Part shown: positions 47,313-56,494 of the stretch, in pieces
How the letters are laid out: each line of letters opens with the position of its first letter
Numbering within the stretch: the stretch's first letter is position 1
Source of the DNA: Prevotellaceae bacterium
GTDB taxonomy: Bacteria; Bacteroidota; Bacteroidia; Bacteroidales; Bacteroidaceae
Direction: 5' to 3'
Length of the DNA stretch: 64,000 nt
NCBI GenBank assembly: GCA_019420585.1
Contig: JAHZGX010000004.1
Location: forward strand, 1 to 64,000
Notes under the pieces: model-generated
What the model was told of the DNA's origin: nothing
Database searches by the model: none
Seen by the model: the letters and a program-made list of their open reading frames with translations, nothing else
Translations under genes and position numbers: made by a program

Positions 47313-49355
47313 TTAACTCTTGCCGTCAGACATGCCTTTCTGCTCAAGTTCGGCCTGCAGGCGAAGCATCTCGTCACGCAAGAGGGCGGCTTCCACAAAG
47401 TTCAGTTCCTTGGCCGCCTTCTGCATCCGGTGCCTCAGCGATTCTATCTCACGTTCCATCTGGCCGGCCGTGGCAAAACCGGCTACAGGCTCGGCAGCCA
47501 AAGCCGGAGCCGGAGAATGAGGCTCCACATAGGCTCTCCGCTCCGAGGCACTGCCCGCCTGCAGGAGGTCGGCCATGGTGGTGGCCTTACTTATTTGCCT
47601 CGGGGTGACGTGGTGGGCTTCATTGTAGGCCAACTGCACCTGGCGACGGCGGTTGGTTTCCTCTATTGTCAGTGCCATGCTCTCGGTAATGACATCGGCA
47701 TACATGATGGCCCGTCCGTTGAGATTGCGCGCCGCACGTCCCACCGTCTGCGTAAGGCTGCGGTGACTGCGCAGGAATCCCTCCTTGTCGGCATCCAGTA
47801 TCGCCACCAGGCTCACCTCGGGCAGGTCGAGTCCCTCACGCAGCAGGTTGACACCCACGAGCACGTTGTAAGTGCCTGTCCGCAGGTCGTTCATGATGCG
47901 CACCCGCTCCAGGGTGTCCACGTCACTGTGTATGTAGGCCGTCTCTATGCCGTGCCGCTGCAGGTATTCGGTCAGTTCCTCGGCCATGCGCTTGGTGAGG
48001 GTGGTGACCAGGGTACGCTCTCCCCTCTCGATGCGTACCTGTATCTCCTCCATGAGGTCATCCACCTGGTTCTGCGTGGGGCGCACATCTATCACCGGGT
48101 CGGGAAGTCCCGTGGGACGGATGAGTTGCTCCACCACGATGCCCTCGCTCTGTGCCAGTTCATAGTCGGCCGGCGTGGCACTGACATAGATGACCTGCCG
48201 GGTCATCTCCTGGAACTCCTCAAAGCGCAGGGGACGGTTGTCCCTGGCGGCAGGAAGGCGGAACCCATACTGCACCAGGTTATTCTTCCGGGCACGGTCG
48301 CCGCCGTACATGGCACTTATCTGAGGCACTGACACATGGCTCTCATCTATGATTGTCAGATAGTCTTGAGGGAAGAAGTCAAGCAGGCAGTAGGGGCGGG
48401 TGCCCGGCTCACGCCCGTCAAAATAACGGCTGTAATTCTCAATGCCCGAGCAGTGGCCCAGTTCCCTTATCATCTCCATGTCATAGGTGACGCGCTCATG
48501 CAGCCTCTTGGCCTCCAGGGGCTTTCCTTCTTCCTCGAAAAGAGCCACCTGCTCGGCCAAGTCAGCCTCAATCTGCCTTATGGCACGTTCCTGTGCCTCA
48601 TGGCTGGTCATGAACAGGTTGGCCGGATACACCTTGTAGTCCTCAAAGGAGGCTATGCGCTGCAGGCTCACGGAGTCGAGTTCCTCCAGCGACTCAATCT
48701 CGTCGCCCCAGAAGGTGATGCGCAGTATCTGGTCGGCATAAGCCAGTGCCACGTCCACGGTATCCCCCTTCACGCGCATCTGCCCACGGGACAGAGTCAC
48801 GTCATTCCTCACGTAGAGGCTGTCGGTCAGGCGGCGAAGCAACTGCTGCCTGTCCATCTGCTGCCCCACGCGCAGGTCAATCATGTTCTCATAGAAAGCC
48901 GCAGGGTTGCCCATGCCATAGATGCATGACACGCTGCTCACCACCACCACATCTTTCCTGCCCGAGAGCAGGGCACTTGTGGCAGAGAGGCGCAACTTGT
49001 CAATCTCCTGGTTGATGGCCAGGTCCTTCTCAATATAAGTGTCCGTGCTGGGGATGTACGCCTCGGGCTGATAATAGTCATAATAACTGACGTAGTACTC
49101 CACGGCATTCTCGGGAAAGAACTGCTTCATCTCGCCATAGAGTTGCGCAGCGAGCGTCTTGTTGTGGCTGAGGATAAGCGTAGGCTTGTTCACCTGGGCT
49201 ATCACGTTGGCCACGGTAAACGTCTTTCCGCTTCCGGTAACGCCCAGAAGCGTCTGCGCCGGAACGCCCGAGAGCACTCCCTGGGTCAACTGGCGGATAG
49301 CCTCGGGCTGGTCACCCGTAGGCTTGTACTTGGATATCAGCTTGAAATCTCCCAT
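47313..49355 (-). CDS. uvrB: Excinuclease ABC subunit B
   Basis: 680 aa. UvrB is the helicase-like subunit that verifies DNA damage after UvrA and recruits UvrC. Walker A GVTGSGKT is near residue 39, the beta-hairpin region YYVSYYDYYQPEAYIPSTDTYIEKD near 88, and the helicase motifs TIIDESHVSVPQI, ILVGVNLLREGLDLPEVSLVAILDADKEGF and QTVGRAARN follow. The C-terminal UVR motif (REIESLRHRMQKAAKELNFVEAALLRDEM) interacts with UvrC. It has its own -7 box, divergent from the protease gene. Confidence 0.98.
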   Translation of the reverse strand: MGDFKLISKYKPTGDQPEAIRQLTQGVLSGVPAQTLLGVTGSGKTFTVANVIAQVNKPTLILSHNKTLAAQLYGEMKQFFPENAVEYYVSYYDYYQPEAYIPSTDTYIEKDLAINQEIDKLRLSATSALLSGRKDVVVVSSVSCIYGMGNPAAFYENMIDLRVGQQMDRQQLLRRLTDSLYVRNDVTLSRGQMRVKGDTVDVALAYADQILRITFWGDEIESLEELDSVSLQRIASFEDYKVYPANLFMTSHEAQERAIRQIEADLAEQVALFEEEGKPLEAKRLHERVTYDMEMIRELGHCSGIENYSRYFDGREPGTRPYCLLDFFPQDYLTIIDESHVSVPQISAMYGGDRARKNNLVQYGFRLPAARDNRPLRFEEFQEMTRQVIYVSATPADYELAQSEGIVVEQLIRPTGLPDPVIDVRPTQNQVDDLMEEIQVRIERGERTLVTTLTKRMAEELTEYLQRHGIETAYIHSDVDTLERVRIMNDLRTGTYNVLVGVNLLREGLDLPEVSLVAILDADKEGFLRSHRSLTQTVGRAARNLNGRAIMYADVITESMALTIEETNRRRQVQLAYNEAHHVTPRQISKATTMADLLQAGSASERRAYVEPHSPAPALAAEPVAGFATAGQMEREIESLRHRMQKAAKELNFVEAALLRDEMLRLQAELEQKGMSDGKS

Positions 49356-49366
49356 AAATCAAGGTG

Positions 49367-49374
49367 CAAATTTA
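49367..49374 (-). promoter_or_regulatory. -7 promoter box of uvrB
   Basis: The minus strand reads TAAATTTG, 12 bases before the ATG at 49355. Confidence 0.6.
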
Positions 49375-49417
49375 CACATTTTCCTCCTCCCACGCCAACA
49401 GGCTAGGAAATAAAGCG

Positions 49418-49425
49418 TAACTTTG
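49418..49425 (+). promoter_or_regulatory. -7 promoter box of the metzincin-type protease gene
   Basis: TAACTTTG, 78 bases before the ATG at 49503. Confidence 0.55.
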
Positions 49426-49502
49426 TCAAGGAAGACAGACCACGTCACTTGTGTGCGCTCTGCCCCACAGACAAAACCAACAAATCATTCAAACAAGGAA
49501 AA

Positions 49503-52022
49503 ATGAGAATCAAGTATCTAAGCCTGATGATGGCTGCATTCCTGCTGACAGCCGCGCCCGCCGAGAGCCTGGCCGGCAATGAAGTCGGGAAGACTGAGCA
49601 AAACGCCTCACCGGACAAGAAGAAGAAAGAAGAGAAGGAAAAGAAGTCCAAGAAAGAGGCAAAAGCCAAGAAGGCAGAGAAGAAGAGCAAGGAGCAGAAG
49701 CCCGAGAAGAAGCGCAGGCGCAAGAATAAAAGCAAGGAGGCAGAGCAGCCCCAAAAGCCCCAGGAGGAGAAGCCAACGGTGGACAGGGCCGGCCTGTTCC
49801 ACGTGACGAAGCTGAAGAACGAGTGGTACTTCCAGATAGCGGACAGCCTCATCGGGCGGGATTTCCTCACCACCACCCGTTACACCACCACCCCCTCGGG
49901 CAGCGGGAAGTTCGGCGGCGAACAGGTCAACGAGCAGACAGTGTACTTCCAGAAGGGAGCAGATGACCAGATGCTGCTCCGTGCCAACCTCATCATCAAC
50001 GTGGCCGACTCCACGCAGAAGATAAGCAGAGCCATACGCATCAGCAACGAGAACCCCATCATAGGCTCCTTCAAGATTGAGAGTCACCAGAACGGCATCT
50101 ACAAGATAAAGGTGACCTCTTTCTTCAACCAGGACAACTCTGCCCTGGGGCTGCCCCAGTACGTGAAGCAGCAGTACGGCCTGCAGGGCATGCTGGGCGA
50201 CATGAGTTACGTGGAGGACATCAAGTCATTCCCCTTGAACACCGAAGTGCGCATGATAAAGACATTTGCCGCAGGCCCCAACTCCACGCTGCCGGCAGCA
50301 CGCAGCACGGGCAAGGTGACCCTGGGACTGAACATCAGCTTCATCCTCCTGCCCGAGCGGCCCATGATGAAGCGCTATTACGACCCGCGCGTGGGCTTCT
50401 TCACCGACAGCTACACAAGCTTCACCGATGACCAGCAGAGGGTGGAGGGCAAGACGTTCATCACGCGCTGGAGGCTGGAGCCGCGCCCCGAGGACGTGGA
50501 AAAGATGCGCCGAGGCGAACTGGTGGAGCCTCAGAAGCCCATCGTCTACTACATTGACCCCGCCACGCCCAAGCAGTGGCGCAAGTACCTGATACAGGGT
50601 GTCAACGACTGGCAGAAAGCCTTCGAGAAGGCAGGCTTCAAGAACGCCATCATGGCCAAGGAATGGCCTGAGAACGACACGACCATGAGCATGGAGGACG
50701 CGCGCTACAGCTGCATACGCTATCTGGCCAGCCCCATCGAGAATGCCTACGGCCCCAACGTGCACGACCCGCGCACCGGAGAAATCATGGAAAGCCACAT
50801 CTGCTGGTACCACAACGTGATGAGCCTGGTGCACGACTGGTACATGGTGCAGGCAAGCAGCATAGACGAGGCAGCCCGCACGATGAACTTCAGCGAGGAA
50901 CTCATGGGGCAACTCATACGCTTCGTGAGCAGCCACGAGGTGGGGCACACGCTGGGCCTGAGGCACAACTTCGGCTCATCGAGCACAGTGCCGGTGGACA
51001 GCCTGCGCAACAAGGCATGGGTGGAGGCCCACGGGCACACGCCCAGCATCATGGACTATGCCCGCTTCAACTATGTGGCACAGCCCGAGGACAACATCAG
51101 CCGCGAGGGCATCTTCCCCCGCATCAACGACTATGACGAGTGGGCCATACGCTGGGGATACACCTACCTGCCCGATGCCAAGGACGAGGACGAAGACCAC
51201 CGCATGATGGAGGACATGACCGCCAAGAGCCAGGAGAACCCACGCCTGTGGTGGGGTGACGGCGAGAGCGGAGAGGGCAGGCTCGACCCGAGACGCCAGA
51301 CGGAAGACCTGGGCGACGATGCCATGAAGGCAAGCACCTACGGCATCCTGAACCTGAAATACGAGGTAAGCCGCCTGGAAGAATGGGCGAACGATGACCC
51401 CAAGGACATCTACGGCAACGGGCTTGACCGCATGTTCGCCCAGATACGTAACCAGATGGTGCGCTACTGCGGACACGTGACGCGCAACATCGGAGGCACG
51501 CTCATCACTTACCGCACCAAGGAGCAGGCTGGGGACAAGTTCGTGCCCCAGCCCCTGGAGAAGCAGAAGGCAGCCCTGAAGTTCATGGACGAGCAAGTCC
51601 TGCACGAGCCGGCGTGGCTGCGCGAAGTCAGTTACGCACGCCGTCTGGTAAAGGACCCGTACGACCTGACCAAATACGTGGGACGCATAGGCATTGGCAT
51701 GCTGATGGACAGGCTGGACTACATGAACGAGCTGTACACGTCACAGGCCTTCCTGACCGACCTCACGCAACTGGTATACTCCGAGGCACGCACGGGCGAG
51801 AAGGTGACACCCTACCGCAAGGCCCTGCAAGACGAGATGCTCGGCCACCTGTGCCGCGCACATGGCAACAGCAATTCAGACATCCAGCCCGCCGTGCTGT
51901 ACACGCTGCAGCAACTGGAGACCCTGGCCAGGAAGGCCAAGCAGACCGCACGCGATGCAGAAAGCCGCGCCCACTGGGCACACATCTATGACAAGATAGG
52001 CCGCGAGCTCACCTGGAAGTAG
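49503..52022 (+). CDS. Exported zinc metalloprotease (DUF5117/DUF5118, metzincin-like)
   Basis: 839 aa. A signal peptide (about residues 1-24) is followed by a very basic, low-complexity linker of about 55 residues (roughly 38-92) made of Lys, Glu and Ala. DUF5118 and DUF5117 segments follow (GLFHVTKLKNEWYFQIADSLIGRDFL). The zinc site is H478-E-V-G-H482-T-L-G-L-R-H488, the extended HExxHxxGxxH motif of metzincins, with SIMDYARFNY as the Met-turn equivalent. Family members are large secreted peptidases of Bacteroidota. The ATG at 49503 is chosen because it starts the signal peptide. A 3' hairpin ends the transcript. Confidence 0.9.
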   Translation: MRIKYLSLMMAAFLLTAAPAESLAGNEVGKTEQNASPDKKKKEEKEKKSKKEAKAKKAEKKSKEQKPEKKRRRKNKSKEAEQPQKPQEEKPTVDRAGLFHVTKLKNEWYFQIADSLIGRDFLTTTRYTTTPSGSGKFGGEQVNEQTVYFQKGADDQMLLRANLIINVADSTQKISRAIRISNENPIIGSFKIESHQNGIYKIKVTSFFNQDNSALGLPQYVKQQYGLQGMLGDMSYVEDIKSFPLNTEVRMIKTFAAGPNSTLPAARSTGKVTLGLNISFILLPERPMMKRYYDPRVGFFTDSYTSFTDDQQRVEGKTFITRWRLEPRPEDVEKMRRGELVEPQKPIVYYIDPATPKQWRKYLIQGVNDWQKAFEKAGFKNAIMAKEWPENDTTMSMEDARYSCIRYLASPIENAYGPNVHDPRTGEIMESHICWYHNVMSLVHDWYMVQASSIDEAARTMNFSEELMGQLIRFVSSHEVGHTLGLRHNFGSSSTVPVDSLRNKAWVEAHGHTPSIMDYARFNYVAQPEDNISREGIFPRINDYDEWAIRWGYTYLPDAKDEDEDHRMMEDMTAKSQENPRLWWGDGESGEGRLDPRRQTEDLGDDAMKASTYGILNLKYEVSRLEEWANDDPKDIYGNGLDRMFAQIRNQMVRYCGHVTRNIGGTLITYRTKEQAGDKFVPQPLEKQKAALKFMDEQVLHEPAWLREVSYARRLVKDPYDLTKYVGRIGIGMLMDRLDYMNELYTSQAFLTDLTQLVYSEARTGEKVTPYRKALQDEMLGHLCRAHGNSNSDIQPAVLYTLQQLETLARKAKQTARDAESRAHWAHIYDKIGRELTWK

Positions 52023-52070
52023 CAAGAAAACGCCCAAGGGCGCACTGGCCAAAATCACCCATCAGACCGA

Positions 52071-52115
52071 GAGAGGCTTCCCCTGCCCGTCCAGAGGAAG
52101 CCTCTCCTGTGTTTC
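52071..52115 (+). terminator. Terminator of the metzincin-type protease gene
   Basis: An 11-bp perfect stem, gagaggcttcc/ggaagcctctc, with a 14-base loop, followed by ctgtgtttc, 48 bases after the stop. Confidence 0.7.
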
Positions 52116-52196
52116 CCCCACAGGAAGGCGGAAGCACGAGGCAACAACTCCGCTTCCCGAGCCCCCTACAACCCACAACCGACGCAGTCTCATGCC

Positions 52197-52208
52197 GCAT
52201 ACGTATGC
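52197..52208. repeat. 12-bp palindrome at the edge of array 3
   Basis: GCATACGTATGC, perfectly self-complementary, directly upstream of the 23-bp array. It may be a diverged first unit, because it shares the catacg element with the first recognisable unit. Confidence 0.5.
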
Positions 52209-52214
52209 GACCCT

Positions 52215-52352
52215 TTGCTACATACGTTGGTAGCAACACGCTACATGCGGGAGTAGCATCATGCTACATGCGGGAGTAGCATCATGCTACATGCGGGAGT
52301 AGCAACACGCTACATGCGGAGGTAGCAACACGCTACATGCGGAGGTAGCAAC
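52215..52352. repeat. 23-bp tandem array 3
   Basis: Six gtagc elements at 52230, 52253, 52276, 52299, 52322 and 52345, exactly 23 bp apart. Unit: gtagcatcatgctacatgcggga. Each unit has a dyad: GTAGCA-tca-TGCTAC in two units, and GTAGC-aacac-GCTAC in others. It lies between two convergent genes and between their terminator hairpins. Confidence 0.93.
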
Positions 52353-52405
52353 TGAGCCTATAGGGTTCACCGGGGGAGCAAGCAGAAGCAAGGGCCTTCC
52401 TGCAC

Positions 52406-52443
52406 AACAGGGGCGGCAACGGATACCCGTCGCCGCCCCTGTT
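52406..52443 (-). terminator. Hairpin downstream of the metallophosphoesterase gene
   Basis: A 12-bp stem, aacaggggcggc/gccgcccctgtt, 30 bases after the stop at 52473. No U tract. The stem core is the same as that of the hairpin at 17319-17367. Confidence 0.6.
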
Positions 52444-52472
52444 TCCCGGCGGAACCACCGCAGGACATACCC

Positions 52473-53459
52473 TTATTCCCCGGCAAGCGTGAGCAGGGTG
52501 ATTTCTGGGCGCGCACCTATGCGCATGGGCAGGGTGCCGCCCAGGCCGATGTTGACATAGAGGGTCTGATGCCCCTCGTCGTACCTGCCGTCACACTCCG
52601 GGTATATCCACTTGCAGGGAGTGAAGCCCAGCACACGCGCCTGCATGGCATGAGTGTGCCCGCTCAGCATGAGCGGTATGTCCGTCTGCCCCACCACTTC
52701 CCCGCGCCAGTGCGAAGGGTCATGGCTCAGGAGGATGCGGAACATGCCGTCGGTACCACGCATGGCATCCTGCAAGCGCCCACGCCGGATTACCGTGTGC
52801 GCCCCGCAGCTCTGGTTCTCCACGCCCACGATGGCCAGGCTGTCACTGCCCCTACGGAGGACAACGTGCCGGTTCATGAGCAACGTCCAGCCCAGGCTGT
52901 CACGCTCCAGTTCGGTCAGCCGCTGCACCTTGGCCGCCCTCAGGGCAGGTGCGATGTCACGCTCATAGGGGTCATAGTCATGGTTGCCCAGGATGCTCAC
53001 CACGCCGTCACGCGCCCGGAGCATCCGCAATATGGGCAGCACGGGCTCCAGTTCCGTATAGTCAAACGACACCAGGTCGCCCGTAAAGCATATCAGGTCG
53101 GGCTCCAGGGCATTGATGTCCCTCACCACCTGCTCCAGCCTGCGCTCCTGCCCGCTCCATCCGTCAATGTGGAGGTCGCTGATGTGCACAATTCTGTAGC
53201 CCCGGAAAGCCCCGGGCACCCGGCGGTCGGCGTACGTCCAGGCCTTCACCTCCCACAGGAAGCGGCCAACCCAGTGCCCGTAGGCATAAATCCCCCACCA
53301 CAGGGCGAGCAGCACCACACTGCCCCAGGCGAAGGGACGCCAGGCAACATGCAGGTGAGCCACGCGGCCCGCCATCCAAGACAGCACATAGAGCACCTGG
53401 GGCACAAGCAGCCAAAAGAGGCTGACCACCAGCGAAAACAGCAACATGAAAGACCTCAT
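52473..53459 (-). CDS. Membrane-anchored metallophosphoesterase
   Basis: 328 aa. Two to three N-terminal membrane helices (residues about 3-25, 40-60) precede a calcineurin-type phosphoesterase domain with all metal motifs: VHISDLHIDGW, CFTGDLVSFD, ILGNHDYD, LLSHDPSHW and LSGHTHAMQ. YaeI-like members cleave phosphodiester bonds of lipids or nucleotides; the substrate is not known here. The ATG at 53459 is preferred. A TTG eight codons upstream (53483) overlaps the stop of the GH36 gene and is an alternative start. It is downstream of the GH36 gene in one transcript. Confidence 0.9.
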   Translation of the reverse strand: MRSFMLLFSLVVSLFWLLVPQVLYVLSWMAGRVAHLHVAWRPFAWGSVVLLALWWGIYAYGHWVGRFLWEVKAWTYADRRVPGAFRGYRIVHISDLHIDGWSGQERRLEQVVRDINALEPDLICFTGDLVSFDYTELEPVLPILRMLRARDGVVSILGNHDYDPYERDIAPALRAAKVQRLTELERDSLGWTLLMNRHVVLRRGSDSLAIVGVENQSCGAHTVIRRGRLQDAMRGTDGMFRILLSHDPSHWRGEVVGQTDIPLMLSGHTHAMQARVLGFTPCKWIYPECDGRYDEGHQTLYVNIGLGGTLPMRIGARPEITLLTLAGE

Positions 53460-53479
53460 AACGTCCGGCTTTTCGTACG

Positions 53480-55660
53480 TCAATCCATTACCAGCACACG
53501 GCTGCTTCCCTCGTTGGCGGTAAGCACATCCAGCCCCACCTTCATCAGGTAGTCACCGCTGTACTGCTTGCCGTCACACTCCAGCCCCGACTTGGCTCCG
53601 GGCATCAGGTTGGTCTCCCTCACGGTATACACCTTGCCCGGTTCCAGCCCCTGCAGCCTCACCTTCATCAGAGGCTCCTTGTAGCGGGGGTGCAGGTCAT
53701 AGGCAAAGAGCACGGCACGCTGCCTGTCCTTGCTCACATAGTTGATGGCACAATGGTTGCCCTCGTAGGGCGACACCAGGCGGTACTGGTCGCCATCGAG
53801 TATCACGGGCTTCAGGTCATTGTAGTTCTTCACCGCACCCTGCACGAACTTGTAGTCATCCGGGGAGAGTGACTTGAGGTCGATGTCGAAGCCCAACTTG
53901 CACGCGCTGCACACGTCGGTGCGGAACTTCACGCTCGTGCGGCGGTTCCAGTTGGTCACGTGCGAGCCCATGGCCTTCGAGGGGAAGAACTTCGAGAGGC
54001 TCCACTGGATATAGATGCGCTCATAGGGGTCGGTGTCGTCCGAGCACCAGAACTCGGTGAAGTACTTCAGCATCTCATAGTCCATGCGGCCGCCGCCGCC
54101 CGAGCAGAGCATCATGGGCAGGCGGGGATACTTGTCATGTATGCGGGTCAGCACGCTGTAGATGCCACGTATGTGGTCAATGTAGAAGTTGCCCTGGTTG
54201 CCCTTGTGGTAAGGCGAGTAGATATTGGTGATGACGCTGTTGCAGTCCCACTTGAAATACGCCACGTCGGGGTTCTCTGTCATGATGCGGTCCACGATGC
54301 CGAAGACGTAGTCCTGCACCTTGGGATTCGAGATGTCGAGCACCAGTTGGTTGCGATAGTAATAGGTCTCACGGTTAGGCTGCATGATGACCCAGTCGGG
54401 ATGCTTCTCAAAGAGTTCGCTCTTCGGGTTCACCATCTCCGGCTCAATCCAGATGCCGAACTTCACCCCGGCCTTCTTGGCATCCCTCACCAGCCCCGGC
54501 ACTCCCTCGGGGAGCTTGTCACGGGTGGCCTCCCAGTCGCCCAGGCCGGCACGGTCGTCCTTGCGTGGATACTTGTTGGCAAACCACCCGTCATCCAGCA
54601 GGAACATGTCCACACCCAGGTCCTTGGCATCCCGCATCAGTTCGGCAAGGCTCTGCTGGTTGAAGTTGAAGCCCGTGTTCTCCCAGTTGTTCAGCAGGGT
54701 GAGGCGGTCCTCGGTGCCCATGTTCACCTGATGGCGGCGTGCCCAGTCGTGCAGGTTGCGCGATGCCTCGCCCACCCCGTGACCGCTCAGAGTAAAGATG
54801 AACTCGGGGGTGGTGAACACCTCGCCGGCCTTCAGGCGGTAATCCGAGGCATAGGGGTTGATGGCAGGAATCACCCTGAGCGCACCCACATTATCCACCT
54901 CAAAGGTGAAGCGGAAGTTGCCCGGCCAGCCGATGGTGCCCAGCATCACCTGCCCCTCGCTCTCCCTGGCCGGACTGCCGAAGCCCAGTTCAAAGAAAGG
55001 CTCCTCATGCATGGCCGCACGGGTGCCCAGCTTGGTGTCAACAATCTTCTTGCCCGTGGTCAACTGCGTGGTCTCGGGCTGCCCTTCCTTGGCCCAGTCA
55101 CCATGGTAAGTGGTGACGAAATACTGGGTTGCCCTGAAATAAAGCATCGTTGAGGCATAGCGCCACAGGGTGATGGGCGACTTCTCGCGGTGCGTAATCT
55201 CGCTCCATGCCTTGATGACGTTCTCCCGCGGGTAAGCCACATAATGGAGCGTGACGGTGAGGGGGTACTCCTTGTCGGAAAGGGTGATGACGGTCTCCGT
55301 GCCGCCCTCCACGGCCTTCTGCTCCGAGGACTGGTAATAAAGGTATGTGGTCATGTTGCCGTCGGCATGCGTCACGGCCACCGCGGGCTCAAAGAAATCC
55401 TCGGCTCCCGAGGCGGCATACACCTCATGCCCCCGTTGGCATACGGAACCATCGGAAGCGGCATACACATCCCACTTCAGGTGCTCATAGTCGGAAGGGG
55501 TGGCCAACTTGTCACCCAGATACACCTGGTAAATGCGTCCCTTGGGCGACACTTGCATCACAAGGTCGGTCTTGTCGGTTGACACACGGATAACTTTCTG
55601 AGCCGATGCCATGACGGATGCCATGCACATGGCGACTGCCAGCATGATAGTCTTTCTCAT
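53480..55660 (-). CDS. Exported alpha-galactosidase, GH36
   Basis: 726 aa with a signal peptide (about residues 1-21, ending ASAQ). The N-terminal beta-supersandwich leads into the GH36 barrel: MFLLDDGWFANKYPRKDDRAGLGDW, FGIWIEPEMVNPKSELFEKHPDW, YFKWDCN with the nucleophile Asp, and FWCSDDTDPYERI with the acid/base Asp. It removes terminal alpha-galactose from raffinose-type sugars, galactomannan or host glycans; periplasmic or surface placement is inferred from the signal. It has its own -7 box, and the metallophosphoesterase gene follows with a 4-base overlap if the TTG start is used. Confidence 0.93.
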   Translation of the reverse strand: MRKTIMLAVAMCMASVMASAQKVIRVSTDKTDLVMQVSPKGRIYQVYLGDKLATPSDYEHLKWDVYAASDGSVCQRGHEVYAASGAEDFFEPAVAVTHADGNMTTYLYYQSSEQKAVEGGTETVITLSDKEYPLTVTLHYVAYPRENVIKAWSEITHREKSPITLWRYASTMLYFRATQYFVTTYHGDWAKEGQPETTQLTTGKKIVDTKLGTRAAMHEEPFFELGFGSPARESEGQVMLGTIGWPGNFRFTFEVDNVGALRVIPAINPYASDYRLKAGEVFTTPEFIFTLSGHGVGEASRNLHDWARRHQVNMGTEDRLTLLNNWENTGFNFNQQSLAELMRDAKDLGVDMFLLDDGWFANKYPRKDDRAGLGDWEATRDKLPEGVPGLVRDAKKAGVKFGIWIEPEMVNPKSELFEKHPDWVIMQPNRETYYYRNQLVLDISNPKVQDYVFGIVDRIMTENPDVAYFKWDCNSVITNIYSPYHKGNQGNFYIDHIRGIYSVLTRIHDKYPRLPMMLCSGGGGRMDYEMLKYFTEFWCSDDTDPYERIYIQWSLSKFFPSKAMGSHVTNWNRRTSVKFRTDVCSACKLGFDIDLKSLSPDDYKFVQGAVKNYNDLKPVILDGDQYRLVSPYEGNHCAINYVSKDRQRAVLFAYDLHPRYKEPLMKVRLQGLEPGKVYTVRETNLMPGAKSGLECDGKQYSGDYLMKVGLDVLTANEGSSRVLVMD

Positions 55661-55715
55661 TATAATATATGCGTTTTAAGATTGTCTCATTCTCTTCGTT
55701 TTGCCCTGCCCAGTG

Positions 55716-55723
55716 CAAATATA
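55716..55723 (-). promoter_or_regulatory. -7 promoter box of the GH36 operon
   Basis: The minus strand reads TATATTTG, 56 bases before the ATG at 55660. Confidence 0.6.
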
Positions 55724-55805
55724 CGAAGATTCGATGGTTAAAAGAAAAAGGCATAGTATTTTTTGTTTACATATCCACATCTTTCGCCACACCCCCGGAT
55801 TTTAT

Positions 55806-55855
55806 GTTCCTAACCAGGAAAAAAATTTCCCTAACCTGAAATATTTTTTCCTGGG
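55806..55855. repeat. AT-rich intergenic repeat, copy B
   Basis: Of the form TTCCTAACCAGGAAAAAAA-TTTCCCTAACCTGAAATATTTTTTCCTGG. Aligns over its whole length with 17499-17557, with small gaps and substitutions. The order CTAAC-GGAAA-T run-CTAAC-GAAA-T run-CC(A/T)G is the same. Confidence 0.6.
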
Positions 55856-56273
55856 CAGCCCAATTTTGCAGGGTGTTTTCAAAAATTAGGACAAAGGACT
55901 CTTATAGGGAAAGACTGCCGTATTTGAGACGCGTATTTCTCGGCTTCCTTCGAGCCGCACGTGCTATTTGAGCGAGACATGTTATTGCCCCAAATCAATC
56001 TGATGAGCGATTTTCTTTTTTTTTTGGGGGGGGACAAGGGACGGGAACTTCCGGTTGAGAGAAAGTTCCCAGTCTGGACAATCATTTCCCTCCTCAGATG
56101 TGGCGTGTGCGGGGCTTCGGCCGTCAACAAGTCCCCTACTGCTCTCGGTTTCCTGGAAAATCTTTCCCCGACGGATTTCCACTGAGCCCAGAAACCTGTC
56201 ACGGACGGCACGTGAGACCACAAAAAGAATCGGCACAGCGGATTGCAAGATGCAAGCCGTTGCGCCGACAATG
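55856..56273. other. Intergenic region without a gene; T10G8 tract and an imperfect dispersed motif
   Basis: No ORF here looks coding on either strand. Within it, 56016-56033 is a run of ten T followed by eight G, and 56155-56193 resembles a stretch at 62100-62140 (GGAAA-AT-TCCCC-GATTTCC-ACTGAG-CCA-GAA). Confidence 0.5.
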
Positions 56274-56360
56274 CGGAGAGACAGGGATTCGAACCCTGGA
56301 TACAGTCACCCGTATGCCGCATTTCGAGTGCGGTCCATTCGACCACTCTGGCATCTCTCC
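56274..56360 (-). tRNA. tRNA-Ser (anticodon CGA)
   Basis: Read on the minus strand, an acceptor stem GGAGAGA/TCTCTCC with discriminator G, an anticodon stem CCGCA/TGCGG with loop CTCGAAA (anticodon CGA, reading UCG), a long class II variable arm typical of tRNA-Ser, and a T-arm with GGTTCGAATCC. CCA is not encoded. The -7 box lies 81 bases upstream. Confidence 0.95.
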
Positions 56361-56440
56361 TTTCACTCGGCAGGTTTCCCGTCCCCTCACACATACATGG
56401 AGAGTGTGGCAACGGGGAATAACCTCCCTCATTCAGAATG

Positions 56441-56448
56441 CAAAGTTA
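56441..56448 (-). promoter_or_regulatory. -7 promoter box of the tRNA-Ser gene
   Basis: The minus strand reads TAACTTTG, 81 bases upstream of the tRNA 5' end, leaving a precursor leader. Confidence 0.55.
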
Positions 56449-56494
56449 GCACATCCTCCCAATTCCTGCAAACAATGAACAGGAAAAACACATC

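Noticed and set aside
55879..56412. 177-codon minus-strand open frame
   Set aside because: It runs through the tRNA-Ser gene and the T10G8 tract and has no recognisable domain.
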